DNA of 64,000 bases from Flammeovirgaceae bacterium SG7u.111 (lineage in GTDB: Bacteria > Bacteroidota > Bacteroidia > Cytophagales > Flammeovirgaceae): positions 7,540,001 to 7,604,000 of the forward strand of contig CP139021.1 of assembly GCA_034044135.1 (NCBI GenBank), given 5' to 3'. The notes beneath the pieces were generated by a model that had not been told where the DNA came from, did no database searches, and was given only the letters and a program-made list of their open reading frames with translations. The first letter of the stretch is position 1. Each line of letters opens with the position of its first letter. The translations under genes were made by a program, and so were the position numbers. Positions 35,571 through 45,418 of this stretch are shown one piece after another.

Positions 35571-35990
35571 TCAAACGGCTTTCCCAAGTGTTTTAAAAAG
35601 CCGGCAAACATTGGCACTACCATTTTTTTCAATTTGAATTTCATCCATTATTTTTTTTACGAGAATCAAGCCTATTCCCCCAGAGCGTTTATCTTTTATG
35701 ATTTTATCGAGTGTGGGGGCGTCGTAGTTTGGAATATCAAAAATTTCGTCTGTATCAATTATTTCAAACACGAAAGAATCCCCATTGTTGAGGACTCTTA
35801 CTTCTATGGATTCGTCGTTGTTGCAGCTGTGCGAATGTATCATTAGGTTGGAGCATACCTCGTCGATGGCTACTACCACCAAGTTGATATCCACATCTGG
35901 GATGCGGTAATTATCCAATACGCCTGATACAAAATCCCTTACATTTTTTAGATTGGATTTATCGCAACTAATTTTTGTTGTGTAAACCAT
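35571..35990 (-). CDS. RsbW-like anti-sigma factor (GHKL ATPase/kinase)
   Basis: This 139-residue protein has the HATPase_c_2 fold: VVAIDEVCSNLMIHSH (N-box), EIIDTDEIFDIP and SGGIGLILVKKIMDEI (G-box). Such kinases phosphorylate a STAS antagonist and bind a sigma factor or other target. It overlaps the STAS gene by 23 bases, a classic partner pair. The target sigma factor is not obvious in this window. Confidence 0.88.
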   Translation of the reverse strand: MVYTTKISCDKSNLKNVRDFVSGVLDNYRIPDVDINLVVVAIDEVCSNLMIHSHSCNNDESIEVRVLNNGDSFVFEIIDTDEIFDIPNYDAPTLDKIIKDKRSGGIGLILVKKIMDEIQIEKNGSANVCRLFKTLGKAV

Positions 35991-36321
35991 TAATAGTTGT
36001 TTTTGCTTCTTCTTTAGTATTAGTTATTGGCAGAAGCTTGTGTAAGCCCAAAAGCTTGAACACATTATATACTTTTTCGCTCATGCCAAATAGAACCATC
36101 TTTAGCTTTCCGCTGTCATAATCGTCAATTCTTGAGGTAAAAACGCCTATTCCCGGAGAGGAAATATAATTGAGGTTTTTACAATCAAATAAGAACAAGG
36201 ATTTACCCTCCTCCATTGCTGTTTCAATAGCATCATCTAGCTGAATTGATGATGTGGCATCCAGATCACCATGAATGCTGATGATATGAAAATGACCTTC
36301 GTCTGTTATTTCAAGTTCCAT
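35968..36321 (-). CDS. STAS-domain anti-anti-sigma factor
   Basis: This 117-residue single STAS domain (IISIHGDLDATSSIQLDDAI, DCKNLNYISSPGIGVFTS) has Ser-Ser-Pro at the loop where the phosphorylated Ser/Thr lies. It should be phosphorylated by the overlapping RsbW-like kinase and dephosphorylated by the SpoIIE-type phosphatase upstream. These form a full partner-switch set. Confidence 0.9.
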   Translation of the reverse strand: MELEITDEGHFHIISIHGDLDATSSIQLDDAIETAMEEGKSLFLFDCKNLNYISSPGIGVFTSRIDDYDSGKLKMVLFGMSEKVYNVFKLLGLHKLLPITNTKEEAKTTINGLHNKN

Positions 36322-36481
36322 GTGAATATTGATACGTTATTTTCGGTATTAAGTTTAGTATTGTTGCACAAAAAGCTTTGTGTTTGGCGATATACTAGTA
36401 TAAACGAGTTCCAAAGTAAGATAATTTTGTGATTTATTTTAATCACCAAAGGAATAGTAGGCAAAAATAACTTTGCTAGAA

Positions 36482-38521
36482 CTAAAATTTTATGATCAAT
36501 ACAGTAAAATCATCGTCGATAAATGTGGTTTTTGCAAACGTAAAAATATCGCTTACAAGTGTATCATAAATCTCGTTGAGTGCTTGGTCATGATGCTGTT
36601 TTAAATGCTCCTTGAGTCTATCAAAACCATATAACTCCCTGTTTTGTTCACTGTGCGCCTCAGTCACACCATCGGTATAAAGCAACATGATGTCGTCCTT
36701 TTTGTAGTCAAAATGGCTCGTTTTTACAAAGTTCGAATAGGTGTCGTTTCGGACGATGCCTAGCCCAAGCCCATCTGATTCTAAGAAATCAACTTTGTCG
36801 GTATCTTTTCTATATACCAAAGTTGGGCAGTGCCCAGCTCGGGCAAAAGTAACGATCTGTTTTTCAGTGTTGATGAGGTAATAACTTGCCGTAATGAATG
36901 CGGAGCGTTCCAAGCAAGCTGAAAGAGCCGAATTTGCCTTTATCAAGAAATCCTTGGGGCTTAGGTTGAGCCTTACCAACGATTGGAAAATCCCCTTCAT
37001 CTGAGCCATATTAAAGGCTGCGGAAATGCCTTTTCCTGCCACATCGGCTATAATCACCACATGCTCGGTTTCAGAGACTTTATACACATCGTAATAATCT
37101 CCACCAACTTCCGTGGCTGCCTCTGACCTGGCAAAAAGCTCGAACGTACCATTTGCCTCTAGTTTTACAGGAAGTAACCTAGACTGCACATTTTTAGCGA
37201 TTTCCAATTCGCCTTTATAGCGTTCATTTTCAACGGCTTGCGATACTAACTTGAAATTGTGGAGGGCTACACTTGCCTGAGCTACGAAGGTATTCACCAT
37301 TTTGATCATGGTGTTGTCAAAAGAATTCCTCAGCTTTTTGAGGAGTACTAAATCCCCAAGATTTTCCTTTCCAGAAATGATGGGGATGGCCAAAATTGAG
37401 CTATAGACCGTATCTTCATTTACTGTAAAAGCTCCAGGTTTGCTTATTTTTTTTGAGTGTTGCCCATCGTACCCCACTTGGAAAATATAGCGTTTGGATG
37501 ACCTTGCCATTTTTTTATCGATCCCAACAGCCCATAAGTTGGAGGTATTGTGGATTTCGAGCCAGCCAGCATCAGCATTGGTAGAGCTCATGGCACTTTC
37601 CAACAATAATTTGTAGATCTGGTCCTCATTTTCTCCCTCAATTATCGAATCGCTGAGTTTTTGAAAAACGGATAACTCCTTTGTTTTTCTTTCAAAAACA
37701 GAAGAAGTGGGCAGGTTGAAAATGATAACCAGTAATGCTGCCAAGGTGTAGAACGATACAAAAATGAACAAGGCAGAAAGGAAAATATTTTTTGAGATAT
37801 CGTCTATTAATAAAATATTATTATTGTGGTACGCCGAAATACTTGCGAAGAAATAAGAAAGGCAAAATAAAATAATGATTAACTGGAAAATACTCAATAG
37901 CTTTTGGTTAAACAGTAACTGAGGAATCCATTTTAAGTTCACGCTTAGGACGAGGGACCAAAGCACAAAAAATGCTATGACAATATTGAAATGCACACTG
38001 AAAGGTGCTAAAGCAAAGAAGTGTACTGCCGTAGTTGCAAAAAGAGCATATTCAAATCCATACCAACTCAGGTGTGCAAACCGGTTTCTCTCATAAAGTA
38101 CCATTCTTTTCCACTTAGCAAGGGTGGACATGAGCAGTAAGAAAATCAAACCGATATCTACATAGTAGAAAAAAGCAGAAATGAGGGAATTATAAAGGTA
38201 GGAATCGGTTTCCAGAACAATTGACATGATGGAAAGCACTCCAGAAATAAGGGTGCAGACCAAGGCTGTCAAAAATATTTTCCAAATAAGATCATGCAGG
38301 TCAGAAGTTTCTTGTTCCTTGGTACGAACCCAATTGTAGAGATAAAGACTTAAGATAAAACAGTTGAGTAGCAGTCCTTTGAGGAAAAAAGGAACAGGTA
38401 CATCGGGGGCAACTTCTTGTGCTTTTTGGTAATGCTCAACCAAGCCTGTTACCAGTAAGAGGAACCAACTGGCAAAGGAAAATATAAGTGCGAGCTTCTT
38501 AATATTTTGGTTATTGAGCAT
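36482..38521 (-). CDS. RsbU-like membrane protein with GAF and SpoIIE phosphatase domains
   Basis: This 679-residue protein has about eight N-terminal membrane helices (10-275), a GAF domain (about 290-430) and a C-terminal SpoIIE PP2C domain (about 460-679). Phosphatase motifs are EVGGDYYDVY, IADVAGKGISAAFNMA and DIMLLYTDGVTEA. It should sense a membrane or intracellular signal and dephosphorylate the STAS protein encoded next. Gap to the STAS gene is 160 bases, so the set may be one operon or two. Confidence 0.9.
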   Translation of the reverse strand: MLNNQNIKKLALIFSFASWFLLLVTGLVEHYQKAQEVAPDVPVPFFLKGLLLNCFILSLYLYNWVRTKEQETSDLHDLIWKIFLTALVCTLISGVLSIMSIVLETDSYLYNSLISAFFYYVDIGLIFLLLMSTLAKWKRMVLYERNRFAHLSWYGFEYALFATTAVHFFALAPFSVHFNIVIAFFVLWSLVLSVNLKWIPQLLFNQKLLSIFQLIIILFCLSYFFASISAYHNNNILLIDDISKNIFLSALFIFVSFYTLAALLVIIFNLPTSSVFERKTKELSVFQKLSDSIIEGENEDQIYKLLLESAMSSTNADAGWLEIHNTSNLWAVGIDKKMARSSKRYIFQVGYDGQHSKKISKPGAFTVNEDTVYSSILAIPIISGKENLGDLVLLKKLRNSFDNTMIKMVNTFVAQASVALHNFKLVSQAVENERYKGELEIAKNVQSRLLPVKLEANGTFELFARSEAATEVGGDYYDVYKVSETEHVVIIADVAGKGISAAFNMAQMKGIFQSLVRLNLSPKDFLIKANSALSACLERSAFITASYYLINTEKQIVTFARAGHCPTLVYRKDTDKVDFLESDGLGLGIVRNDTYSNFVKTSHFDYKKDDIMLLYTDGVTEAHSEQNRELYGFDRLKEHLKQHHDQALNEIYDTLVSDIFTFAKTTFIDDDFTVLIIKF

Positions 38522-38712
38522 TCAAATAGATTAATGAAAAAATATTACCTTCTTCTAAGATTCAGACTAAAACTATCTTTATTGACTTTGTTAACGGAAA
38601 ATTGCTATCGCTTTCGCTAATATAAATAGTCCATTAAAAAAACAGAGACATAAGTTGGATAAATCTTAATTTGTAGAAGATTATTTGGGTGTACTAAGCT
38701 TTGTGAGCCGTA

Positions 38713-39285
38713 TTAATGATATAGGTTTTTGCTGTTGATGTAGTCGATTGCCTCCTCATGGACAAGGTAGCGAATAGATTTATTTTGCTTGATGGCATTT
38801 CTGATGAAAGTGGCTGAGATGTCTACCTTAGGTGCATCAATCATTTTCACTTGAGGGAGTGAAGACACTTCTGTCTTTTCCGATCCAGGTCTGGGATATA
38901 CCAGTAAACCGTAATTGTCTAGGATGACCTGATGATTTTTCCATTTGGGGAAATTCTTCAGGTTATCTTCTCCCAAAATCAAATTGAACTTATGTTTAGG
39001 GTATTTTTCCGAAAGATAAGTGAGCGTATCGACTGTATAGCTTGGGCGAGGCATTCTGAACTCGATATCCGTAGCGTGGAACTTGGCATTATCGCTTATA
39101 GCCAGCCGTACCATTTGCATCCTGTCAAACTCGTGTAGTAGGCTATTGCTTTTTTTGTGAGGGTTTTGAGGAGAGACCACAAACCAGACTTGGTCGAGAT
39201 CGGCGTATTCTGCCATAGTGTTGGCAATGATCAGATGTCCAATATGTATGGGGTTGAACGAACCAAAAAATAGACCTATGTCCAT
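38713..39285 (-). CDS. nadD: Nicotinate-nucleotide adenylyltransferase
   Basis: This 190-residue protein opens with the nucleotidyltransferase signature (GLFFGSFNPIHIGHLIIAN). The later motif KVDISATFIRNAIK carries the ISxTxIR signature. It makes deamido-NAD. It is the last gene in a minus-strand run sigma - small Cys protein - gmk - nadD. Confidence 0.95.
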   Translation of the reverse strand: MDIGLFFGSFNPIHIGHLIIANTMAEYADLDQVWFVVSPQNPHKKSNSLLHEFDRMQMVRLAISDNAKFHATDIEFRMPRPSYTVDTLTYLSEKYPKHKFNLILGEDNLKNFPKWKNHQVILDNYGLLVYPRPGSEKTEVSSLPQVKMIDAPKVDISATFIRNAIKQNKSIRYLVHEEAIDYINSKNLYH

Positions 39286-39377
39286 GGAGAGCGGTGGCAG
39301 GTTAAAGTAAAGAAGTGTATAAAAGTCCCCTATGAATTGTCTGGAGGCTTATAAATATATTTTTTGTGATTAGAATG

Positions 39378-39944
39378 CTATTTTAAAAAAGTATCAATAT
39401 GGTTTTGAGCTTCTATTATTGCTTGGTCGAGTTTGTCATTCAATATCGATAGATCGAATTTTTGCTCAAAAGAAAGCTCGTGTTTTGCTTTTTTTATCCT
39501 TTTTTCCAATGCTTTGGGAGTTTCTGTTTTGCGGTTGGTTAAGCGTTCTATCAACACATCCACGTTGGGAGGTTTTATGAAAATAGCGAGAGCCTTGTCT
39601 CCAAAATATTTTTTGAGGTTCAGCGCACCTACTACATCCACATCTACTATTACGTGATTTCCCGAGTCCCAGATCCTCTCTATTTCAGATTTGAGCGTAC
39701 CATACATTAGTCCTTCATACACTTGCTCGTATTCCACAAACTCACCCGCTTTTATTTTGGTATTAAAATCTTCGAGTGAAAGGAAATGATAGTGTATTCC
39801 ATTTGCCTCGTTTGGACGAGGTTTCCGAGTAGTGGCGGAGATGGAAAATTGGAGGTGGGGATTTACTCTTACTAAATGGCTAACGATAGTTGTTTTGCCT
39901 GCGCCAGACGGCGCGGAAAAAATAATGATTTTACCCTCTGACAT
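39378..39944 (-). CDS. gmk: Guanylate kinase
   Basis: This 188-residue protein has the P-loop (IIFSAPSGAGKTTIVSHL), the GMP-binding TTRKPRPNEANGIHYHF and the standard length. It converts GMP to GDP. It starts 3 bases after the small Cys protein gene, so it is surely co-transcribed. Confidence 0.97.
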   Translation of the reverse strand: MSEGKIIIFSAPSGAGKTTIVSHLVRVNPHLQFSISATTRKPRPNEANGIHYHFLSLEDFNTKIKAGEFVEYEQVYEGLMYGTLKSEIERIWDSGNHVIVDVDVVGALNLKKYFGDKALAIFIKPPNVDVLIERLTNRKTETPKALEKRIKKAKHELSFEQKFDLSILNDKLDQAIIEAQNHIDTFLK

Positions 39945-39947
39945 GAT

Positions 39948-40217
39948 TTATTGGACTGAATATTTGATTTTAGAGCGAATTTCTGAAGCTAAATCTTCTG
40001 GAACTGCCAGTTTGTTTTGTTGAATGTGGTTTTTCAACAATTCAATGGTAGAAGATTCTAGGTTGTAATATGACATGCAAGTCGTGCACTTCATATAGTA
40101 GTCATTAAATTTTTGCTTGTCGGACTCAGATGCTTCGTTATCCAAAATCAACTGTACTATTTCAACAAATTCATTGCAAAAGCGTGAACTGCCATTCTTA
40201 GTAAAGGTATTTCCCAT
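39948..40217 (-). CDS. Small anti-sigma-like protein with CxxC motif
   Basis: This 89-residue soluble protein has a Cys near residue 14 (RFCNEF) and a CTTC motif near 45-48, then YYNLESS. It resembles zinc-binding anti-sigma factors (ZAS), but the usual His in H-x3-C-x2-C is Tyr here (YYMKCTTC). It sits 31 bases after the ECF sigma gene, the normal place for an anti-sigma partner. The role is inferred from position and pattern. Confidence 0.65.
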   Translation of the reverse strand: MGNTFTKNGSSRFCNEFVEIVQLILDNEASESDKQKFNDYYMKCTTCMSYYNLESSTIELLKNHIQQNKLAVPEDLASEIRSKIKYSVQ

Positions 40218-40248
40218 GAGATCAACTCGTTAAACTAAAAGGTGATAA

Positions 40249-40854
40249 TTATTTATAGCCCATCGATTGGGCATATTTTTTTAATTTTTCTTTCAATAAG
40301 TTTCTGGCTCTGTGTAACCTCGAACGCACCGTTCCTATAGGTATATCGAGTATTTTCGCCATTTCCTCGTAAGTAAAACCTTCAAGGTCACATAATATTA
40401 TGACTATTCTGAAGTCCACAGCTAGAGAGTTAAGCGCATTGGTCACTTCGTCACCAATACGGTTTTGCATGGTCTCAGAGCGCAAATCTATAGTTATATC
40501 ATGATCTGCATTTTCCGAATTGTAATAGGTTTCAACTTCTTGATAATCTACTTTAGAAGGTTGTTTGCTCTTCTTCCGATAATCATTGATGAAGCTGTTT
40601 TTTAAAATCCTAAACAGCCAAGCCTTCGCATTCGTTCCTTTTTCGAAAGAAGTTATGAATCTAAATGCCTTAAGGTAGGTATCTTGCACCAAGTCCTTTG
40701 CCTCTTCTTCATCCAATGTCAACTTATATGCAAAGTTGTACATGGAGTCGATGTGAGGCATAAACTCTTCGTCAAAGATTTTAGTCTTTTCTTTTTCAGA
40801 ATAATCTTTCTTGGATTGCTCTGCCATATTGATGGATGGTGTAGGTGTGTTCAA
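40249..40854 (-). CDS. ECF-type RNA polymerase sigma factor
   Basis: This 201-residue sigma has region 2 (FDEEFMPHIDSMYNFAYKLT, DLVQDTYLKAFR, AWLFRILKNSFINDYRKK) and region 4 (LCDLEGFTYEEMAKILDIP, GTVRSRLHRARNLLKEKL). Likely released from its anti-sigma partner by a redox or envelope signal. The start at 40854 and one at 40827 (MAEQSKK) are both possible. Confidence 0.92.
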   Translation of the reverse strand: MNTPTPSINMAEQSKKDYSEKEKTKIFDEEFMPHIDSMYNFAYKLTLDEEEAKDLVQDTYLKAFRFITSFEKGTNAKAWLFRILKNSFINDYRKKSKQPSKVDYQEVETYYNSENADHDITIDLRSETMQNRIGDEVTNALNSLAVDFRIVIILCDLEGFTYEEMAKILDIPIGTVRSRLHRARNLLKEKLKKYAQSMGYK

Positions 40855-41107
40855 AAATCTTAAAATAATTTGGGATAATAAAATAATTCAAGCCCGCATC
40901 TCGGCATAGATTCAAATTATTGCTAATTGATGCCCCTTTTTATGAGCACCATTCCTAATTTCGTGCTCATTTTGTTTGATGACCTTTACAAAAAGAAGCT
41001 TGGTTTTGTTTGTGATCTCGCTGGAATTTAGTTCTGTTGAACCCTTTTTGTGATTGTAAGCATACAGTAAGTATAAATATCAATATACGGTTTAGCAATT
41101 TTTTCGG

Positions 41108-42088
41108 ATGTTAAAAAAAGTTATAATAAGCAGGACGGATAGTTTGGGAGATGTCATTCTTACCCTACCGCTAACAGGTTATCTCAAAAAAGTTTTTCCT
41201 GATATAAGTATTTCATTTGTTGGACAAGCTTATTCTCAGTCAGTTATAAATTCTTGCCAGTATGTAGATACCTTTTACGACAAGAAAAAGCTGCTGAACG
41301 GGGAGCAAAAACTAGAAGGTGATGTAATAATTTTTGCTTTCCCAGATAAAGAGCTTTGTAAGCTTGCCAAAAAAAGCAAAATTCCGGTTAGGGTAGGAAC
41401 TAGCCACCGTATATTCCACTGGGGCACTTGCAACAAATTGGTGAACTTTAGTAGAAAGAAATCGGAGTTGCACGAATCTCAACTCAATTTTAAGCTTTTG
41501 AAGCCTTTGGGGGTAGAAGAAGCTCCTAGCCTCAGCGAAATGCCCGAGTTGGTAGGAATGCGGGCTATGGCCGAACTTCCTGAGGTGCAAAAGGAAAGGT
41601 TGGATACGGGGAAGTTTAATCTGATCCTCCACCCAAAATCGAAAGGAAGTGCAAGAGAATGGCCATTGAGCCATTATGAAAAATTGGTTGAGATCCTGCC
41701 GTCAGAGAAGTTTCATTTTTTTGTGTCGGGCACACAAGCCGAAGGCGATTTGATAAAAAATGAAGGTACATCCCTGTTTGATTTTCCGAATGTGACCGAT
41801 GTAAGTGGGCAGTTTTCCCTCGAAGAATTTATTTCCTTTATAGCCCAAGCGGATGGGTTGGTGGCTTGCAGCACAGGGCCTTTGCACATAGCTGCCATGC
41901 TAGGTAAAAATGCACTCGGGTTTTACCCCTCTATGCGGCCTATGCACCCCGGCAGGTGGAAAGCTTTGGGAGCGAAGGTCGGTATTATGGAAGTTGACGA
42001 TGTGTTGGGCAAAGGCTCAGGCTCCGAAGCTGTGGAAGAGATTAGTCCCCAGATGGCTGCGGACTATATTCTTTCACATTTTAGCTAA
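41108..42088 (+). CDS. Glycosyltransferase family 9 (heptosyltransferase-like)
   Basis: This 326-residue protein opens with IISRTDSLGDVILTLPL, the GT9 start. It contains NLILHPKSKGSAREWPLSHY and a C-terminal nucleotide-binding segment GLVACSTGPLHIAAMLG. It should add a sugar, often heptose or Kdo-linked, to lipopolysaccharide core at the inner membrane. No other LPS gene is adjacent. Confidence 0.9.
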   Translation: MLKKVIISRTDSLGDVILTLPLTGYLKKVFPDISISFVGQAYSQSVINSCQYVDTFYDKKKLLNGEQKLEGDVIIFAFPDKELCKLAKKSKIPVRVGTSHRIFHWGTCNKLVNFSRKKSELHESQLNFKLLKPLGVEEAPSLSEMPELVGMRAMAELPEVQKERLDTGKFNLILHPKSKGSAREWPLSHYEKLVEILPSEKFHFFVSGTQAEGDLIKNEGTSLFDFPNVTDVSGQFSLEEFISFIAQADGLVACSTGPLHIAAMLGKNALGFYPSMRPMHPGRWKALGAKVGIMEVDDVLGKGSGSEAVEEISPQMAADYILSHFS

Positions 42089-42099
42089 TACTCTTTTCC

Positions 42100-43410
42100 C
42101 TAGTTTGCCATGAACTTTGGCAGCCAAGTTACGAAGTCGGGGAACAGGATGATGAGTACCAACATGACTAGTTGGATGAGGATAAAAGGAATGATTCCTC
42201 GATAGATCTGGGTGGTTTTTATTTCGGGCGGAGCCACGCCTTTGAGGTAGAAAAGCGAAAATCCAAAGGGTGGAGTGAGGAAAGAAGTTTGAAGGTTCAT
42301 GGAGACCAGTACGGCAACCCAAAGCAATTCCATGTTGTAAGCGGCAAAAACAGGGGTGACCACGGGCATAAAAATGAAGATGATTTCAATAAAATCGATG
42401 AAAAATCCTGCGATGAAAATAGCCACCATCACAAAAGCTAGGAAGGCATAAGGGCTCAGGTTGGAGCTTTGGATAAAGTAAATAAGTGCATCATCGCCTT
42501 CCACGCCTCGGAAAACCAACCCAAAAGCAGTAGCTCCCACCAAAATGATGAACACCATACACGTGAGAAATGTGGTTTCCCTCATCACCTCTTGCAGCAC
42601 TTTCCAAGAAAGCTTTTTCTCAAAAAAAGTTAGGATAGTTGCCATAAGCGCACCTACTGCCGCAGCCTCGGTGGGCGAAGCTATTCCAGCGAAAATAGAT
42701 CCAAGCACAGAAAGTACGAGCAACATGGGAAGTACAAATGCTCTTATAATCTTAGAAACAGCATTTGTTGCCATAAACTTTTTTACCTCGGCAGCAGGAA
42801 CTGGAGGAGCTGATTGAGGGCTTACAATGGCTACTATAAACACGTAAAGAATATAAACGATTACCAAGGTGAGCCCTGGGATAACCGCCCCCACAAACAA
42901 ATCTCCTACAGAAATATTCATTACACTGCCAAGCAAAACCAACACGATGCTAGGCGGGATAATCTGCCCTAGCGTGCCCGATGCGGCGATAGTACCCGTT
43001 GCCAATTCGGGCTTGTAGCCTCTTTTGAGCATGGTAGGCAAGCTGAGCAAGCCCATGGTCACCACTGTTGCGCCAACTATTCCCGTGGAGGCGGCGAGCA
43101 TTGCCCCTACCAAGATTACGGCAATAGCCAAACCGCCTTTCAGCCTGCCAAAAAGCATCGCCATGGTGTCGAGTAGGCGTTCGGCAATGCCCGATTTTTC
43201 GAGCATCACGCCCATGTACACAAAGAGTGGGACGGCCAAGAGGACGTAGTTACCCATAGTGCCATAGATGCGAAGGGGCAGTAGGTTGAAAAATTCTAAC
43301 CCAAAAACATAAAACCCGAAAATGATGGAAACTCCTGCCAAGGTAAATGCAACGGGATAGCCAAGAAGTAAAAGGACAATCAAGCAGAGAAAAAGTGCTA
43401 ATGCAATCAT
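42100..43410 (-). CDS. dctM: TRAP transporter large permease (DctM-like)
   Basis: This 436-residue protein has at least 11 hydrophobic helices typical of DctM (VPLFVYMGVMLEKSGIAERL, ASTGIVGATVVTMGLLSLP, GQIIPPSIVLVLLGSV). It is the sodium-coupled permease of a TRAP carboxylate or related uptake system. dctQ is upstream. The periplasmic binding protein is not here. Confidence 0.95.
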   Translation of the reverse strand: MIALALFLCLIVLLLLGYPVAFTLAGVSIIFGFYVFGLEFFNLLPLRIYGTMGNYVLLAVPLFVYMGVMLEKSGIAERLLDTMAMLFGRLKGGLAIAVILVGAMLAASTGIVGATVVTMGLLSLPTMLKRGYKPELATGTIAASGTLGQIIPPSIVLVLLGSVMNISVGDLFVGAVIPGLTLVIVYILYVFIVAIVSPQSAPPVPAAEVKKFMATNAVSKIIRAFVLPMLLVLSVLGSIFAGIASPTEAAAVGALMATILTFFEKKLSWKVLQEVMRETTFLTCMVFIILVGATAFGLVFRGVEGDDALIYFIQSSNLSPYAFLAFVMVAIFIAGFFIDFIEIIFIFMPVVTPVFAAYNMELLWVAVLVSMNLQTSFLTPPFGFSLFYLKGVAPPEIKTTQIYRGIIPFILIQLVMLVLIILFPDFVTWLPKFMAN

Positions 43411-43453
43411 TGTAAAGAGAGGTAGTAGTTCTGAAATGTGAGGTATTTAAAAC

Positions 43454-43978
43454 TTAAGCTACTTGTCCGTTTTTTCCTGTGAGCTTAAAAAAAGAAGTAA
43501 TAATCAGAGACGTTCCCTGGAGCAAAAGCAGGGAAAAACCGACGATGATACTCCCTTTTATGATGTAGCGAGCGGGTAGCCCACCAGGATCGTTGGAGCC
43601 TTCCGAAAGTTTTAGAGATGTTTCTAGGTAAGGGATTCCCCCGTTGATAACTACAAGGCAAAAAGGGACAAGGAAAAAGATAGTACCAAATAGATTGACC
43701 AGGGCTTTTCCCTTTTCGGAAAACCTGCTGTAAAAAATATCTACTCGCACGTGTTTGTCGTGCTTTAGCGTGTAGGCTGCGCCCAAAATAAAAATGAGGG
43801 CAAAAATGTGCCATTCCAATTCGAAAATGGCGACGTGGGTTACGCTGAACAAGTAGCGGGTGATTACATCGTAGCAAATGAGTAAAACCAAGGCACTGGT
43901 CAGAAAAGAGACGCTGATGCCTACGTATTCATTAAGTTGGTCAACAAACCGAACATATCTATTTAAAAACTTTACCAT
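43454..43978 (-). CDS. dctQ: TRAP transporter small permease (DctQ-like)
   Basis: This 174-residue protein has four membrane helices and the DctQ pattern (LEWHIFALIFILGAAYTLKHDKHVRVDIFYSRF). It pairs with the large permease 43 bases downstream. No dctP is seen, so the binding protein must be elsewhere. Confidence 0.9.
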   Translation of the reverse strand: MVKFLNRYVRFVDQLNEYVGISVSFLTSALVLLICYDVITRYLFSVTHVAIFELEWHIFALIFILGAAYTLKHDKHVRVDIFYSRFSEKGKALVNLFGTIFFLVPFCLVVINGGIPYLETSLKLSEGSNDPGGLPARYIIKGSIIVGFSLLLLQGTSLIITSFFKLTGKNGQVA

Positions 43979-44447
43979 AGCAAGTTATCATTTCCATATG
44001 GGTGAAAAAATATTGGGCAATTTTAGCTTTCTGCCTAAAAATATAACTTTTAGAGAGAATGAGGGAAGGGAATGTTCAGTAAGTGCTACCCGTCAAATTT
44101 TTTTAGGTTACCAAATTTTTGAAAACCTCTGCCTTCTCTTGGCTTATAGTTACTCGTTCCTGATTGCTTGTTACGAGTTTTTTGTTGTTTAATATGTTTG
44201 TAATCAATAGTATAGGTGATTGAGTAGATGGCGCCTGATCTTTATTAAGTGCTTTTTTATAACCAGTAACTAGAAACCGCAGCGGCGGACCGTCAGCAAC
44301 GAGTAACCGTCAAAAAGCCTTAATTAAACCAAGGTTAAGAAATCATACTAGAAATAAATTTTGTTACACGGCAGTAAGCTTTTATTAAGTCAAAAATTTC
44401 CTCAGCTTTACGCCAAATTTTTGTCTCGAACTAATCCTTTTTCACAT
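43979..44447. other. Gene-free interval of 469 bases
   Basis: No convincing gene is seen. GTTACTCGTT (about 44148-44157) recurs inverted as AACGAGTAAC (about 44299-44308), and a degenerate CCAGTAACTAG-like stretch lies near 44265. These may be remnants of dispersed repeats, but they are too short to name. Confidence 0.35.
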
Positions 44448-45275
44448 ATGTCATTCATTTCACTCAAAGTAGTTGCGCCAGAAGAATTACAAGATATGCT
44501 AATATCAGAATTAGCCGAATTGGGCTTCGATTCCTTTTTAAGTTCCGATACGGGATTTGATTGCTCGGTGGAGAAAGAGGCTTTTGATGAAGATGCTGTA
44601 GATGAAGTATTTGGGTTTTATTCCAAGCAAGGAAGCTTGAGCTACACCTCGGAAGAGGTGGTGAAGCAGAACTGGAATAAGCTTTGGGAAACGAATTACG
44701 ACATGGTGGAAATTACGTCAGAATGCTTGATAAGGGCAGAATTTCACAAACCAGAGAAAGAATATCCTTACGAAATTATCATCACACCCAAAATGTCTTT
44801 CGGAACAGGCCATCATGGTACTACTACCGTGATGGTTCAGCACCAGCTGGAAATTGACCACAAAGGGAAAAAAGTGTTTGATGCGGGGTCTGGAACTGGG
44901 ATTTTGGCAATAATGGCTTCTAAACTTGGAGCAGCTGAAGTAACTGCTTGCGATATTGAAGACTGGGCTGTATTGAATGGGAAAGAAAATGCGGAGAAAA
45001 ACGGAGCTGAGCTCGAGTACCTTCAGGGAACGGCGGTGGAGCATGGCAAAAAAGGGGAATATGATATAGTACTGGCAAACATCAACCGCAATATTATTTT
45101 GGAAGAACTGCCAACGTATTACGAAATGCTCAAGCCAAAGGGGCATTTGTTGGTAAGCGGTTTTTATGTGGAAGACATTCCGCTAGTAGTCAACAAGGCA
45201 CAAGGTGTTGGTTTTTCTTTTACAAACAGTAAATCCAAAACAAACTGGGCTGGTTTGGTTTTAGAAAAAGGTTAG
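44448..45275 (+). CDS. prmA: Ribosomal protein L11 methyltransferase
   Basis: I chose ATG at 44448 (MSFISLKVVAPEELQD), which fits the family start; the frame is open from 44361. This gives 275 residues. The SAM-binding motif is FDAGSGTGILAIMASKLGA, and ANINRNIILEELPTY is the PrmA-type NxxR/NPPY-like region. It trimethylates L11. Isolated gene. Confidence 0.93.
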   Translation: MSFISLKVVAPEELQDMLISELAELGFDSFLSSDTGFDCSVEKEAFDEDAVDEVFGFYSKQGSLSYTSEEVVKQNWNKLWETNYDMVEITSECLIRAEFHKPEKEYPYEIIITPKMSFGTGHHGTTTVMVQHQLEIDHKGKKVFDAGSGTGILAIMASKLGAAEVTACDIEDWAVLNGKENAEKNGAELEYLQGTAVEHGKKGEYDIVLANINRNIILEELPTYYEMLKPKGHLLVSGFYVEDIPLVVNKAQGVGFSFTNSKSKTNWAGLVLEKG

Positions 45276-45418
45276 ATTTTTGCAGCATTACTTATCGGAA
45301 CTTATACATGCCCAAATTAGGTTTTTATGAGTAAATAGGTACTTGGGAAGAGTACCGAATTATCACTATCTTCTGTAAAAATCTGGCAATTTTTTTACTT
45401 ACTAAAGGTTTTAGCTTA

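Noticed and set aside
43878-44192. A plus-strand ORF before prmA
   Set aside because: Its first part is antisense to dctQ and the rest lacks any gene-like feature.
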